Assembly: GCF_041911615.1 (NCBI RefSeq)
Contig: NZ_JAYROR010000002.1
Coordinates: forward strand, 1 to 64,000
Origin: Zoogloea sp041911615
GTDB taxonomy: Bacteria > Pseudomonadota > Gammaproteobacteria > Burkholderiales > Rhodocyclaceae
DNA length: 64,000 nt
Direction of reading: 5' to 3'
In this document: one piece after another, positions 35,775 through 46,470 of the stretch
Numbering within the stretch: the stretch's first letter is position 1
How the letters are laid out: each line of letters opens with the position of its first letter
Translations under genes and position numbers: made by a program
The notes under the pieces: generated by a model
Told to the model about the DNA's origin: nothing
Seen by the model: only the letters and a program-made list of their open reading frames with translations
Database searches by the model: none

Positions 35775-36512
35775 TCAGCTTTCGCAGAGGTGGTCGAGCA
35801 CGTTGCGCACACGCCCCATCGCCTCGCGCAGCACCGTATCGATGGTGTCGAAGCAGATCTGCGCGGTGCTGTCGCCCCGCCCGGCCGCGAAATTGGCCAC
35901 CACGTTGATCGCCGCGTAAGGAATGCCGAGTTCGCGGGCCAGCGCCGCCTCGGGCATGCCGGTCATGCCGACCACGTCGGCCCCGTCGCGCTCCAGGCGG
36001 TTGATCTCGGCCGCCGTTTCGAGACGGGGCCCCTGCGTCGCCGCATACACGCCGCCATCGACAATGGGCTGTCCCGCCCGTTGCGCTGCCGCCAGGATGC
36101 GCGCGCGCACCGTCTCGTCGTAGGGCTGGGTGAAATCGATATGAACCACCGGCTCATCGGAACTCTCGTGGAACGTGCTCTTGCGGCCCCAGGTGTAGTC
36201 GATGATCTGGTCGGGCAGCACCAGCGAACCCGGGCACAGATCGGCGCGGATGCCGCCTACCGAGGCCACCGAGATGATCGCATCGACGCCCGCCTCGCGC
36301 AGGGCCCACAAGTTGGCCTGGTAATTGACGCGATGGGGCGGAATCGTGTGGCCGTAGCCGTGACGCGCCAGGAACACCACCGGCTGGGCGCACAGCTGCC
36401 CGAAAGTCAGCGCGCCGGACGGCTCGCCGTAGGGCGTGCGCACCACCTCGCGGCGAATCACGCTCAGGTTGGCCAGTTGGGTCAGGCCGCTACCGCCAAT
36501 AATCGCCAGCAT
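35775..36512 (-). CDS. Methylthioadenosine phosphorylase family; probably S-methyl-5'-thioinosine phosphorylase
   Basis: This 245-residue protein has the MTAP/PNP family blocks IIGGSGL, RHGYGHTIPPHRVNYQANLWAL, YAATQGPRLETAAEI and GMTGMPEAALARELGI. In the base-binding stretch, human MTAP has two aspartates (TDYD). Here it reads ANFA (N207, A209), which favours 6-oxopurines such as methylthioinosine. It would return methylthio-ribose and purine from polyamine synthesis. The start at 36512 has a GAGGAG site nine bases upstream. It is divergent from typA. Confidence 0.87.
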   Translation of the reverse strand: MLAIIGGSGLTQLANLSVIRREVVRTPYGEPSGALTFGQLCAQPVVFLARHGYGHTIPPHRVNYQANLWALREAGVDAIISVASVGGIRADLCPGSLVLPDQIIDYTWGRKSTFHESSDEPVVHIDFTQPYDETVRARILAAAQRAGQPIVDGGVYAATQGPRLETAAEINRLERDGADVVGMTGMPEAALARELGIPYAAINVVANFAAGRGDSTAQICFDTIDTVLREAMGRVRNVLDHLCES

Positions 36513-36651
36513 GCCGGCTACTCCTCGAAAACCGAATCGGGCGCGAATCTTAGCACGCGGCCCCGTCACGCCAGCCCCCGCCGCCGATGCTGCAACGCGC
36601 AAAATCATGCTAAAATTTTGCGTTTACAAGTACTTCGGTATCCGATCCCAA

Positions 36652-38466
<1,815 letters not shown>

Positions 38467-38504
38467 GTAGATGCAGAACCCGCCGGGGAGCGCCGGCGGT
38501 TAGC

Positions 38505-38544
38505 AGCATGAAAAAAGCGGCCAGATGGCCGCTTTTTTCATGCT
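38505..38544. terminator. Strong bidirectional terminator between typA and galU
   Basis: A perfect inverted repeat with 19-bp arms (38505-38523 and 38526-38544) surrounds a 2-base centre. The GC core GCGGCCA/TGGCCGC is flanked by six A on the left and six T on the right, so both strands get a stem plus U-tract. It lies 38 bp after the typA stop and 10 bp before the galU stop. Confidence 0.93.
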
Positions 38545-38554
38545 CGCGAACGGC

Positions 38555-39442
38555 TCACTCCGCCGTCGCGCTTCCCCGGCTCGCCAGGAAGGCCGCGAAC
38601 TCGGTGCCGACCTCCGGGTGCTTCAGCCCCAGCTCGACGGTGGCCTGCAGGTAGCCCAGCTTGGAACCGCAGTCGTAACGCACGCCCTTGAACTGGTAAG
38701 CCAGCACCGCTTCTTCCTGGAGTAGCGAAGCGATCGCATCGGTGAGCTGCAACTCGCCCCCTGCCCCCGGCTTCAACTGGCGCAGGTGCTCGAAAATGCG
38801 GCCAGTGAGGATGTAACGCCCGATCACCGCCTGGGTGGACGGTGCCTCCTCGGGCTTCGGCTTCTCGACGATACCGGTCACGCGCTGGATCTCGCCGGTA
38901 TCGCGCTCGGTGCTGACGATCCCGTACTGTTTGGTCTGCTCCCGGCTGACGTTCATCACGCCGAGCACGGAACAACGGTTGTAGTTGTAGACATCGACCA
39001 TCTGGCGCATCACCGGCAGCTCCTCCTGCCCGTCCAGCAGATCGTCGGCCAGCAGCACCGCAAAAGGCTCGTCGCCCACCACTGGCGCGGCGCACAGCAC
39101 CGCGTGGCCCAGCCCCAGCGCCTCGGGCTGACGGATGTAGATGCAATTGACGTGAGACGGCACGGTGTCGCGGACGATCTTCAGCAGCTCGGCCTTGCCG
39201 CGCATCTCGAGTTCGGTCTCGAGTTCGTAAGCCTTGTCGAAATGATCCTCGATGGCGCGCTTCGAGCGACCGGTGATGAACACCAGGTCAGTCACGCCGG
39301 CCGCCACGGCCTCCTCGACCGCGTACTGGATCAGCGGCTTGTCGACGATCGGCATCATCTCCTTCGGGCTCGCCTTGGTCGCCGGCAGGAAACGGCTACC
39401 CAGACCCGCAACAGGAAAGACCGCCTTCGTAACTTTCTTCAT
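38555..39442 (-). CDS. galU: UTP-glucose-1-phosphate uridylyltransferase
   Basis: This 295-residue nucleotidyltransferase makes UDP-glucose. It shows AVFPVAGLGSRFLPATKASPKEM, PLIQYAVEEAVAAG, IVEKPKPEEAPS and the C-terminal VRYDCGSKLGYLQA. The ATG at 39442 shares a base with the ligA stop (TGATG), and a TTG one codon earlier is a weaker choice. It is the last gene of the smc-zipA-ligA-galU chain. Confidence 0.97.
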   Translation of the reverse strand: MKKVTKAVFPVAGLGSRFLPATKASPKEMMPIVDKPLIQYAVEEAVAAGVTDLVFITGRSKRAIEDHFDKAYELETELEMRGKAELLKIVRDTVPSHVNCIYIRQPEALGLGHAVLCAAPVVGDEPFAVLLADDLLDGQEELPVMRQMVDVYNYNRCSVLGVMNVSREQTKQYGIVSTERDTGEIQRVTGIVEKPKPEEAPSTQAVIGRYILTGRIFEHLRQLKPGAGGELQLTDAIASLLQEEAVLAYQFKGVRYDCGSKLGYLQATVELGLKHPEVGTEFAAFLASRGSATAE

Positions 39443-41541
39443 CAATTGTCTCCAAACAGTTCAGCCTGGCCATCGGCGGGCGGAGTATCCACCGAGCGCA
39501 GCAGACTGCGCAAACCTTCCTCGTCAAGAACCGTCACACCGAGCTGCTGCGCCTTGTCGAGCTTGCTGCCGGCATCGCTGCCCGCGACCACGTAATCGGT
39601 CTTCTTCGACACCGAACCGGCCACTTTGCCCCCCACGGCCTCGATCATCGCCGCGGCTTCGTCGCGCCGCAGCGTGGGCAGCGTACCGGTGAGCACGAAG
39701 GTCTTGCCGGCCAGCACACCCTCGGCGGGGCGGGCAGCGGGTTCGGATTCCGCCCAGCGCATCGCCGCGCGCAGCCGCTCGATCACCTCGCGGTTATGGG
39801 CCTCGTCAAGAAACGCGATGATCGATTTCGCCACGATCGGCCCCACATCGGGCACCTGCAACAGCGCAGCCTCGTCGGCGGCAAGCAGGTTGTCCAGCTT
39901 GCCGAAATGCCGCGCCAGATCCTTGGCGGTGGTCTCGCCGACATTGCGGATGCCCAGCGCGAAGATGAAACGCGCCAGCGTCGTGTCGCGACTCTTGTCG
40001 ATGGCCGCCACCAGGTTGGCGGCGGACTTTTCGCCCATGCGCTCAAGCCCCGCCAGCAACGTGGCATTCACTCGCGTGGCGTCGAAGAGATCGGCCGGCG
40101 TCCTGACGATGCCGGCGGCAACGAGCTGATTGACGATCTGCTCGCCGAGCCCGTCGATATCCACCGCCCGACGGCTGGCAAAATGCCGCAGCGCCTGCTT
40201 GCACTGGGCCGGACAGAACAGTCCGCCGGTGCATCGCGCGACGGCTTCATCCTCGCCGCGAACCACGTGGGAACCGCACTCAGGGCACTGGTGGTCGATG
40301 GCAGCCAGCAAGTCGAAGCGCGGCGGCTCGCCTTCGCGGCGCTCGAGGATGGGGCCGACCACCTCGGGGATCACGTCGCCAGCCCGGCGCACCACCACCC
40401 AGTCGCCGATCCGCACATCCTTGCGGTCGATCTCGCCCTGGTTGTGCAGCGTCGCGTTGGTGACCGTCACACCGCCGACGAAAACCGGTTCGAGCCGCGC
40501 CACCGGCGTGATCGCCCCCGTGCGTCCCACCTGCACGTCGATGCCGAGCAGCCGCGTCGCGACCTCCTGGGCCGGATACTTGTGGGCAACCGCCCAGCGG
40601 GGCTCGCGGGACACGAAGCCCAGTTCGAGCTGCCGCGCGATGGCATCGACCTTGTACACCACGCCGTCGATGTCAAACGGCAGCGTCTCACGCAGCCCCG
40701 CCATGTCGGCATGAAAACGTGCCAGGCCCGCGGGGCCCTCGACTCGCGTGCGATGGGCGCATACCGGCAGCCCGAACGCCGCCAGCGCATCGAGGATGCC
40801 GCTGTGGCTGTCGGGCATCGCCCAGCCCTGCACCTCGCCCAGCCCGTAAGCGAAGAAGGACAGCGGGCGCTGAGCGGTGATGTTCGGGTCGAGCTGGCGC
40901 AGGCTGCCGGCCGCGGCGTTGCGCGGATTGACGAACAGCTTCTGGCCAGCGGCTTCCTGCGCTGCGTTGAGGCGCGCGAAATCGTCGCGGCGCATGTAGA
41001 TCTCACCGCGCACCTCCAGCACCGGCGGCGCCTCGCCGACGAGCCGCAGCGGAATCTGGCGCAGGGTTCGCACGTTGCGGGTGACATCCTCGCCGGTATT
41101 ACCGTCGCCACGGGTCGCCGCCAGCACCAGCAGGCCGGCTTCGTAGCGCAGGCTGATCGCCAGACCGTCGAACTTCAGCTCGGCGGCGTAACCCACCGGC
41201 GGCGCGTCGTCGTCGAGCCCCAAGGCACGGCGCACGCGGGCATCGAAGGCCATCGCGCCCTGCTCGGTGGTATCGGTTTCAGTGCGGATCGACAGCATCG
41301 GCACCGCGTGATGCACGGCGGCGAGCTCGGGCGAAGGCGCGCCGCTGACCCGCTGGGTGGGCGAATCGGGCGTGACGAGTTCGGGATGATCGGCTTCCAG
41401 CGACTGGAGTTCGCGGAACAGGCGGTCGTACTCGGCGTCCGGGACGCTGGGCGCATTGAGGACGTAATAGGCGTGGTCGTGCCGCGCTAGCTCCGCGCGC
41501 AGGGCATCGACCCGCACGCGGATATCGGAACTTGCTGCCAT
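39442..41541 (-). CDS. ligA: NAD-dependent DNA ligase
   Basis: This 699-residue enzyme has the adenylated lysine in AAELKFDGLAISL (K123), a four-cysteine zinc finger (CPECG...CTGGLFCPAQC), helix-hairpin-helix repeats and a C-terminal BRCT domain (about residues 620-699; GKTFVLTGTLPTLRRDEA). It seals nicks in replication and repair. It lies 12 bp downstream of the zipA-like gene. Confidence 0.98.
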   Translation of the reverse strand: MAASSDIRVRVDALRAELARHDHAYYVLNAPSVPDAEYDRLFRELQSLEADHPELVTPDSPTQRVSGAPSPELAAVHHAVPMLSIRTETDTTEQGAMAFDARVRRALGLDDDAPPVGYAAELKFDGLAISLRYEAGLLVLAATRGDGNTGEDVTRNVRTLRQIPLRLVGEAPPVLEVRGEIYMRRDDFARLNAAQEAAGQKLFVNPRNAAAGSLRQLDPNITAQRPLSFFAYGLGEVQGWAMPDSHSGILDALAAFGLPVCAHRTRVEGPAGLARFHADMAGLRETLPFDIDGVVYKVDAIARQLELGFVSREPRWAVAHKYPAQEVATRLLGIDVQVGRTGAITPVARLEPVFVGGVTVTNATLHNQGEIDRKDVRIGDWVVVRRAGDVIPEVVGPILERREGEPPRFDLLAAIDHQCPECGSHVVRGEDEAVARCTGGLFCPAQCKQALRHFASRRAVDIDGLGEQIVNQLVAAGIVRTPADLFDATRVNATLLAGLERMGEKSAANLVAAIDKSRDTTLARFIFALGIRNVGETTAKDLARHFGKLDNLLAADEAALLQVPDVGPIVAKSIIAFLDEAHNREVIERLRAAMRWAESEPAARPAEGVLAGKTFVLTGTLPTLRRDEAAAMIEAVGGKVAGSVSKKTDYVVAGSDAGSKLDKAQQLGVTVLDEEGLRSLLRSVDTPPADGQAELFGDN

Positions 41542-41553
41542 GCGACAGCCCGC

Positions 41554-42642
41554 TCAGGAGAACAGGCGCAGCGCCAGCGGCGAGCCCGGCGCGATGCCCT
41601 GCTCGGACATCTGCCCCTGGAACTGCTCGATCTGGGCGCGAATCAGCCCCACGGCCTTGTCGCCGAACGGCGAGCGGTTGTCGTCCACCACCGCACCGCC
41701 GAGCGCATCGGCCAGCTGCTGGGCAAAGGCCATCATGCGCTCGAAAACCCGCACGCCGTCGGCCACGCGGGGTACGTCGAGGGTCAGGGTGACACCCTTG
41801 GTGACCAGGCCGCGCATGTCTTCGGCGACGAACAACGCCGGCTCGAGGTTGGACAGCACGAACTGGCTCACGCCGGCTTCGTCGCGGGCGTGAAAGCACC
41901 CGTCGCCGAGCAATTCGAGGCCCGCGGCTTCCGCCAGGCCACGCAGCTTGGTGCCGGCGAAGCCTTGGTCGCGCGCCACCACGTTGACGCCGATCTGGAT
42001 GTCCACGCCGGCACACAGGCGATCGAGCTCGGCCGCGCGCCCGAGTGCCTCGCCCGAGGCCGGCAGCGACGGGATCGCCATGAACAGGTCGCACATGCGC
42101 TGCAGCCCGGCGCCGAGCCAGGCCAGATCGGCCTCCGACGCCGCACCGCGGCGATCCACCAGTTGCAGCGCGGCGCACACCCAGTGGTAAGTACCGGCAC
42201 TATTCGCGGTGAGCAGATCCCAGCGATTGCTGGAATCCGAGAAGCCGAACCAGCGCAGCGGCTTGGCGACGCCGTCGAACTGCTGGGCGGCGGCCTGCCA
42301 GAGGCGACCGCCCACCACCGGCTCGATGGCTTCGATGCGCACCACCCAGTCGGCCCGCTCGTCGAGTTCGGGGGGCAGCAGCGGCGGCACGCGGCGGGCG
42401 CTGGCGTCCTTGACCTCCTGGGCCGTCGGCTGGGACCGGACCGGCGCCTCGCCGCCGATCACCGGCTCGAGGCGATCCACCGACGCGCGGCCCGGCGAAT
42501 CCTCGCCGAGGGGCTCCAGGCTGGCGAGCGCATCCGTCTCCTTGCGGTGCTTGCGCTCCTGCCACTTGTTGAACGCAAAGATACCGACCACGACAACGCC
42601 GCCGGCACCGATCAGACCCATCTGCAATTCACTGATTGCCAT
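41554..42642 (-). CDS. zipA: ZipA-like cell division protein
   Basis: This 362-residue protein has one N-terminal membrane helix (MGLIGAGGVVVVGIFAFNKW), a short charged linker (about 28-90) and a C-terminal domain resembling the ZipA FtsZ-binding domain (VTLTLDVPRVADGVRVFERMMAFAQQLADALGG). Conserved placement between smc and ligA supports the name. The linker and middle part differ from enteric ZipA, so FtsZ binding is inferred. Its start is 22 bp after the smc stop. Confidence 0.83.
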   Translation of the reverse strand: MAISELQMGLIGAGGVVVVGIFAFNKWQERKHRKETDALASLEPLGEDSPGRASVDRLEPVIGGEAPVRSQPTAQEVKDASARRVPPLLPPELDERADWVVRIEAIEPVVGGRLWQAAAQQFDGVAKPLRWFGFSDSSNRWDLLTANSAGTYHWVCAALQLVDRRGAASEADLAWLGAGLQRMCDLFMAIPSLPASGEALGRAAELDRLCAGVDIQIGVNVVARDQGFAGTKLRGLAEAAGLELLGDGCFHARDEAGVSQFVLSNLEPALFVAEDMRGLVTKGVTLTLDVPRVADGVRVFERMMAFAQQLADALGGAVVDDNRSPFGDKAVGLIRAQIEQFQGQMSEQGIAPGSPLALRLFS

Positions 42643-42664
42643 CGAATTCCCTTGTTTCCCCGCG

Positions 42665-45600
42665 TCAGGCCGCAACCGTCTCGGCCAGCCGCAACGCTTC
42701 TTCAATATCCACTTCAACCACCCGCGACACACCTTGCTCCTGCATCGTGACCCCCACCAGCTGCTGCGCGATCTCCATCGTGATCTTGCTGTGACTGATG
42801 AACACGAACTGGGTCTGCGACGACATGCGCTTGACCATCTGGCAATAGCGCTCGGTGTTCGAATCGTCGAGCGGCGCATCCACTTCATCCAGCATGCAGA
42901 ACGGCGCCGGGTTGAGCTGGAACATCGAGAACACCAGCGCAATCGCCGTCAGCGCCTTCTCGCCCCCCGAAAGAAGCTGGATGGAACTGTTCTTCTTGCC
43001 GGGCGGCTGGGCGACGATCGAGATACCCGCATCGAGGATCTCGTCGCCGGTGAGCACCAGCCGCGCCTCACCGCCTCCGAAGAGCATCGGGAACAGGTTC
43101 CCGAAATGGTGATTAACAGTATTGTACGTCTCCTGAAGCTGCTCTCGCGTCTCGCGATCGATCCGGCGGATCGCATCTTCGAGGGTTTCGATGGCGCTTA
43201 GCAGGTCTTCGGTCTGCACGTCGAGGTAATTCTTCCGCTCCGAAGCGGCTTTCAGCTCATCGAGCGCCGCCAGATTCACCGGCCCCAGCTCGGCGATCTC
43301 GCGACCGAGGCGCCCGACCTCGCGCTGCAGCGAGCCCTCCTTCAGCTCTGGCACCAGCAGCGGCGCCAACGCGGCTTCGTCGGCCTGAGCCTCGTCGAGG
43401 CGGGCGGCATGCTGGGCCTCCGCCATTTCGGCGGCCTGCACGCGCAGGCGAAGATCCGCGACCCGGTCCCGCTGGGGCGCCGCGGCGTGCTCGGTGCGCT
43501 GGCGATCCTCCTCCAGCCCGCGCAGCAGACCGTTGGCGCCCTCCAGCGTATTGCGGCTCGCCGCCAGCGCGGTCTCCCGCGCGGCGCGCTGCGCCACCGC
43601 ATCCTGCAACGCGGTCTCCACCGAGGCTTCGTCGATCTCCATCAACGATTCGCGCCGCTCCGTCAGCTCCTCGGCGATGCGTTCGAGCTGCTCGCCGGCC
43701 AGCGCGCGGTTGCGGGCGATGTCGTCGAGCTTGCTGGCGCACTCGCGCTCGGCATGGCGGGCCTCCTGCAATTCGCGGGCCAGCGCCGACTCGAGGGCGC
43801 GCGTCTCGCGCAGGCTGCTCTCACGCTCGCGGCGGACGGCCTCGGCGGCATCGAGCCGGCCACGCTGCAGCTCGGCCAGTTCGCGACTGCGTTCGAGTTC
43901 GGTTTCGGCGCGCATCAGGCGATCGCGTTCGGCCTGCTCGGCGTGCTCGATCTCGCCCAGATCGCGGTCGATCTGACCACAGCGCTCCTCGTAGCGCACC
44001 TGCGCCTGGTTGAGCTTGAGTACCTCGACCTGCTCGGCATGAACGCGGGCCTGCAAGGCCTGGGCATCCCGACGCAGGCTGGCCAGCGCCTCCTGCAGGC
44101 GGCTCGCCAGGGCCTCGCCCTCGCCCACCGATTCGCGCGCCATCGCCGCCTCATCCTGCGCGGACTCGACTTCCGCGGCGAGCTGGTCGATCTCGCGCTG
44201 ACGTTCGATGACGCCGTGGGTGCGCGAATCCGGCGCGTAGTGGATCAGCGCATGGCGGCCGAGCAGCAGCCCGTTCCGCGCGACCAGCGTGACGCCCGCC
44301 GCCAGGGTGGCGCGGCGCTCGATCCAGCCGCCCAGATCGTCGGCGACGAACACCCCGCGCAACCACACCGACAGCACGTCCGCCAGCGCATCGTCGGCGC
44401 CGATCTTGTCGCGCAGCGGCACCGTGCCGGCGGGCGCCGCGGGGCCATCGCCCGCGCCGTCCTCGCCGCCCGCCCCTTCGAGCATGAAGGCAAAGGCGCC
44501 GGGCACCCGGTCGCCCAAAGCGGCCAGCGCGGCGCGCCCGTCTGCCGCCGGCAAGGCGGCGAGACGCTCGCGCAGCACGGCCTCGAGCGCCAGCTCCCAG
44601 CCCGCCTCCACGCGAATGCGCTGCCACAGCGGCTTGAGGGCGTCGAGCTTGTGACGCTTGAGCCAATCGCCTAGCTGGCCCTGGACCTGCACCTTGTTCT
44701 GCAACTGCACCAGCGCCTCGCGACGCGCCCGCAGTTCGGTGGCGTGGCGCTGGGCCTGGCGTTCGGTTTCGAGCGCCTGCTTGAGGGCGAGCTGGGCCGC
44801 CGGCAGCTGGGCCTGGGCATCGGCGATGTCGGCCTGACGCCGGGCCAGGGTGTCGTCGAGCTCGGCCAGCGCGGCCTCGCGTTCGGCCAGCAGGCGCAGG
44901 TCGGGGGCCTGCACCGCGGACTGCTCCTGCTGCAGGCGCGCGCGGCGCTGACCGAGGGTGTCGAGGGTGCGTTCGCTGCTGACCCGGTGAGCCTCCTCGA
45001 CGCGAATCTGCTGTTCGGCCTGATTGAGCTCGCGACGAATCGCGGCGGCGGTGGCGTCGGCGCTCTGCAGCGCCTCCTCCGCCTCGGGCAGGCGCTCGCC
45101 CACCTCCGCGTGGCGCGCCTCGGCCTGCTCGGCCCGCAGCGCGGCGTTTTCCAGCAGGCCCTGCCAGCGCTCGCTGTCGGCACCGAGATTCTCGAGCTGC
45201 GCGCGCCACTGGGCGTCATCCCGTTCGAGCTGGGCCAGACGGCTCTCGAGGATGCGCCGGCTGTCCCGCAGGCGCGCCAGCTCACCCTCCAGGCGGGTGA
45301 GCTCGGAACTCACCGAAAACAGCGCGCCCTGGGCCTGCTGCACGCCCTCGTTGGCCGCGAACTGGGCTTCGCGGGCGGTCTCGAGCTGGCTCTCCAGCTC
45401 AAGCAAACGCGCCGAGTCGGCCTCGATGCGGCGCGTTGCGTCGGCCAGCTCGTCGGCGAGGCGTGACCGCTCGGCCCGCGCCTCGTTGCGCTTCAGGAGC
45501 CACAGCAGGTTCTGACGTTCCGCCAGGCTGGCGTTGAGCTGACGGTAGCGCTCGGCGACGGCGGCCTGCTGCTCCAGCTTGCCGAGCTGCTGCCCAAGCT

Positions 45601-46198
45601 CGTTGCGAATGTCCTCGAGGCGGGCCAGGTTGTCCCGGGCATCCGACAGGCGTCCCTCGGTCTCTTTGCGCCGCTCGCGATACTTGGTCACGCCGGCGGC
45701 CTCTTCCAGGAAACCCCGCACCTCCTCCGGCTTGGCCTCGATGATCCGCGAGATCATGCCCTGCTCGATGATCGCGTAGGCCCGCGGCCCGAGGCCGGTT
45801 CCGAGGAACAGGTCGATCACGTCCTTGCGGCGAACCTGCATGCCGTTGATGAAATACGTGGACTCGCCGCTGCGGTCGAGCACGCGCTTCACCGCCACTT
45901 CTGCGTAGGGCTTCCACTGCCCGGCCGCGCGCCCTTCGGCATTGTCGAAGACCAGCTCGACGCTGGCCCGCGACACCGGCTTGCGGGTGGTCGAACCGTT
46001 GAAGATCACGTCCAGCATCGAGCCGCCGCGCAGCGCCGACGCCCGCGACTCGCCCAGCACCCAGCGCACGGCGTCGATGATGTTCGATTTGCCGCAACCG
46101 TTCGGCCCCACCACGCCGACCAGATTGCCGGGCGTCAGCACGGTCGTCGGGTCGACGAAGGTCTTGAATCCGGCGAGCTTGAGTTTGGCGAGACGCAT
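42665..46198 (-). CDS. smc: Chromosome partition protein SMC
   Basis: This 1177-residue ATPase has Walker A in VVGPNGCGKSNIIDAVRWVL (about residues 29-48), a first coiled coil, a hinge domain around residues 510-660, a second coiled coil, and the C-terminal signature LLSGGEKALTAIALVFSMF with Walker B FCMLDEVDAPLDD. It condenses and segregates chromosomes with ScpA/ScpB, which are not in the window. The gap to dapC (46199-46470) holds the divergent promoters. Confidence 0.98.
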   Translation of the reverse strand: MRLAKLKLAGFKTFVDPTTVLTPGNLVGVVGPNGCGKSNIIDAVRWVLGESRASALRGGSMLDVIFNGSTTRKPVSRASVELVFDNAEGRAAGQWKPYAEVAVKRVLDRSGESTYFINGMQVRRKDVIDLFLGTGLGPRAYAIIEQGMISRIIEAKPEEVRGFLEEAAGVTKYRERRKETEGRLSDARDNLARLEDIRNELGQQLGKLEQQAAVAERYRQLNASLAERQNLLWLLKRNEARAERSRLADELADATRRIEADSARLLELESQLETAREAQFAANEGVQQAQGALFSVSSELTRLEGELARLRDSRRILESRLAQLERDDAQWRAQLENLGADSERWQGLLENAALRAEQAEARHAEVGERLPEAEEALQSADATAAAIRRELNQAEQQIRVEEAHRVSSERTLDTLGQRRARLQQEQSAVQAPDLRLLAEREAALAELDDTLARRQADIADAQAQLPAAQLALKQALETERQAQRHATELRARREALVQLQNKVQVQGQLGDWLKRHKLDALKPLWQRIRVEAGWELALEAVLRERLAALPAADGRAALAALGDRVPGAFAFMLEGAGGEDGAGDGPAAPAGTVPLRDKIGADDALADVLSVWLRGVFVADDLGGWIERRATLAAGVTLVARNGLLLGRHALIHYAPDSRTHGVIERQREIDQLAAEVESAQDEAAMARESVGEGEALASRLQEALASLRRDAQALQARVHAEQVEVLKLNQAQVRYEERCGQIDRDLGEIEHAEQAERDRLMRAETELERSRELAELQRGRLDAAEAVRRERESSLRETRALESALARELQEARHAERECASKLDDIARNRALAGEQLERIAEELTERRESLMEIDEASVETALQDAVAQRAARETALAASRNTLEGANGLLRGLEEDRQRTEHAAAPQRDRVADLRLRVQAAEMAEAQHAARLDEAQADEAALAPLLVPELKEGSLQREVGRLGREIAELGPVNLAALDELKAASERKNYLDVQTEDLLSAIETLEDAIRRIDRETREQLQETYNTVNHHFGNLFPMLFGGGEARLVLTGDEILDAGISIVAQPPGKKNSSIQLLSGGEKALTAIALVFSMFQLNPAPFCMLDEVDAPLDDSNTERYCQMVKRMSSQTQFVFISHSKITMEIAQQLVGVTMQEQGVSRVVEVDIEEALRLAETVAA

Positions 46199-46300
46199 TT
46201 GGAAAATGCTGGCGAAAAACGGAAATTACCGACGGCAGACACCATGACGAACCCACGCGGGACACGGCGAAAACGCCTGCCCCGCAACCGCCATGCTGCA

Positions 46301-46328
46301 CTGCCGCATAAGCGGCGGACGCTATAAT
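46301..46328 (+). promoter_or_regulatory. Candidate dapC promoter
   Basis: A perfect -10 TATAAT (46323-46328) has only a weak -35 (CTGCCG, 46301-46306; 16-bp spacer). Transcription would start near 46335, leaving a leader of about 135 bases before the GTG start of dapC. I saw no riboswitch-like structure in the leader. Confidence 0.5.
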
Positions 46329-46470
46329 AACACTGGACCCAGTTCAGGCCAGGGGCTTGTTCCACCCTCGCCGACGCTGATCGATTCGACGCGCCGAAGC
46401 GGGCGCGCGCCCCGACCCAAACGGCCCTCGCCGGGCAACATCCAGGACGAATACAGGAAACCCCCCGAAC

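Noticed and set aside
39796..41490. A 564-codon plus-strand frame opposite ligA
   Set aside because: It is fully antisense to a complete LigA; composition and lack of motifs mark it as a codon-phase artefact.
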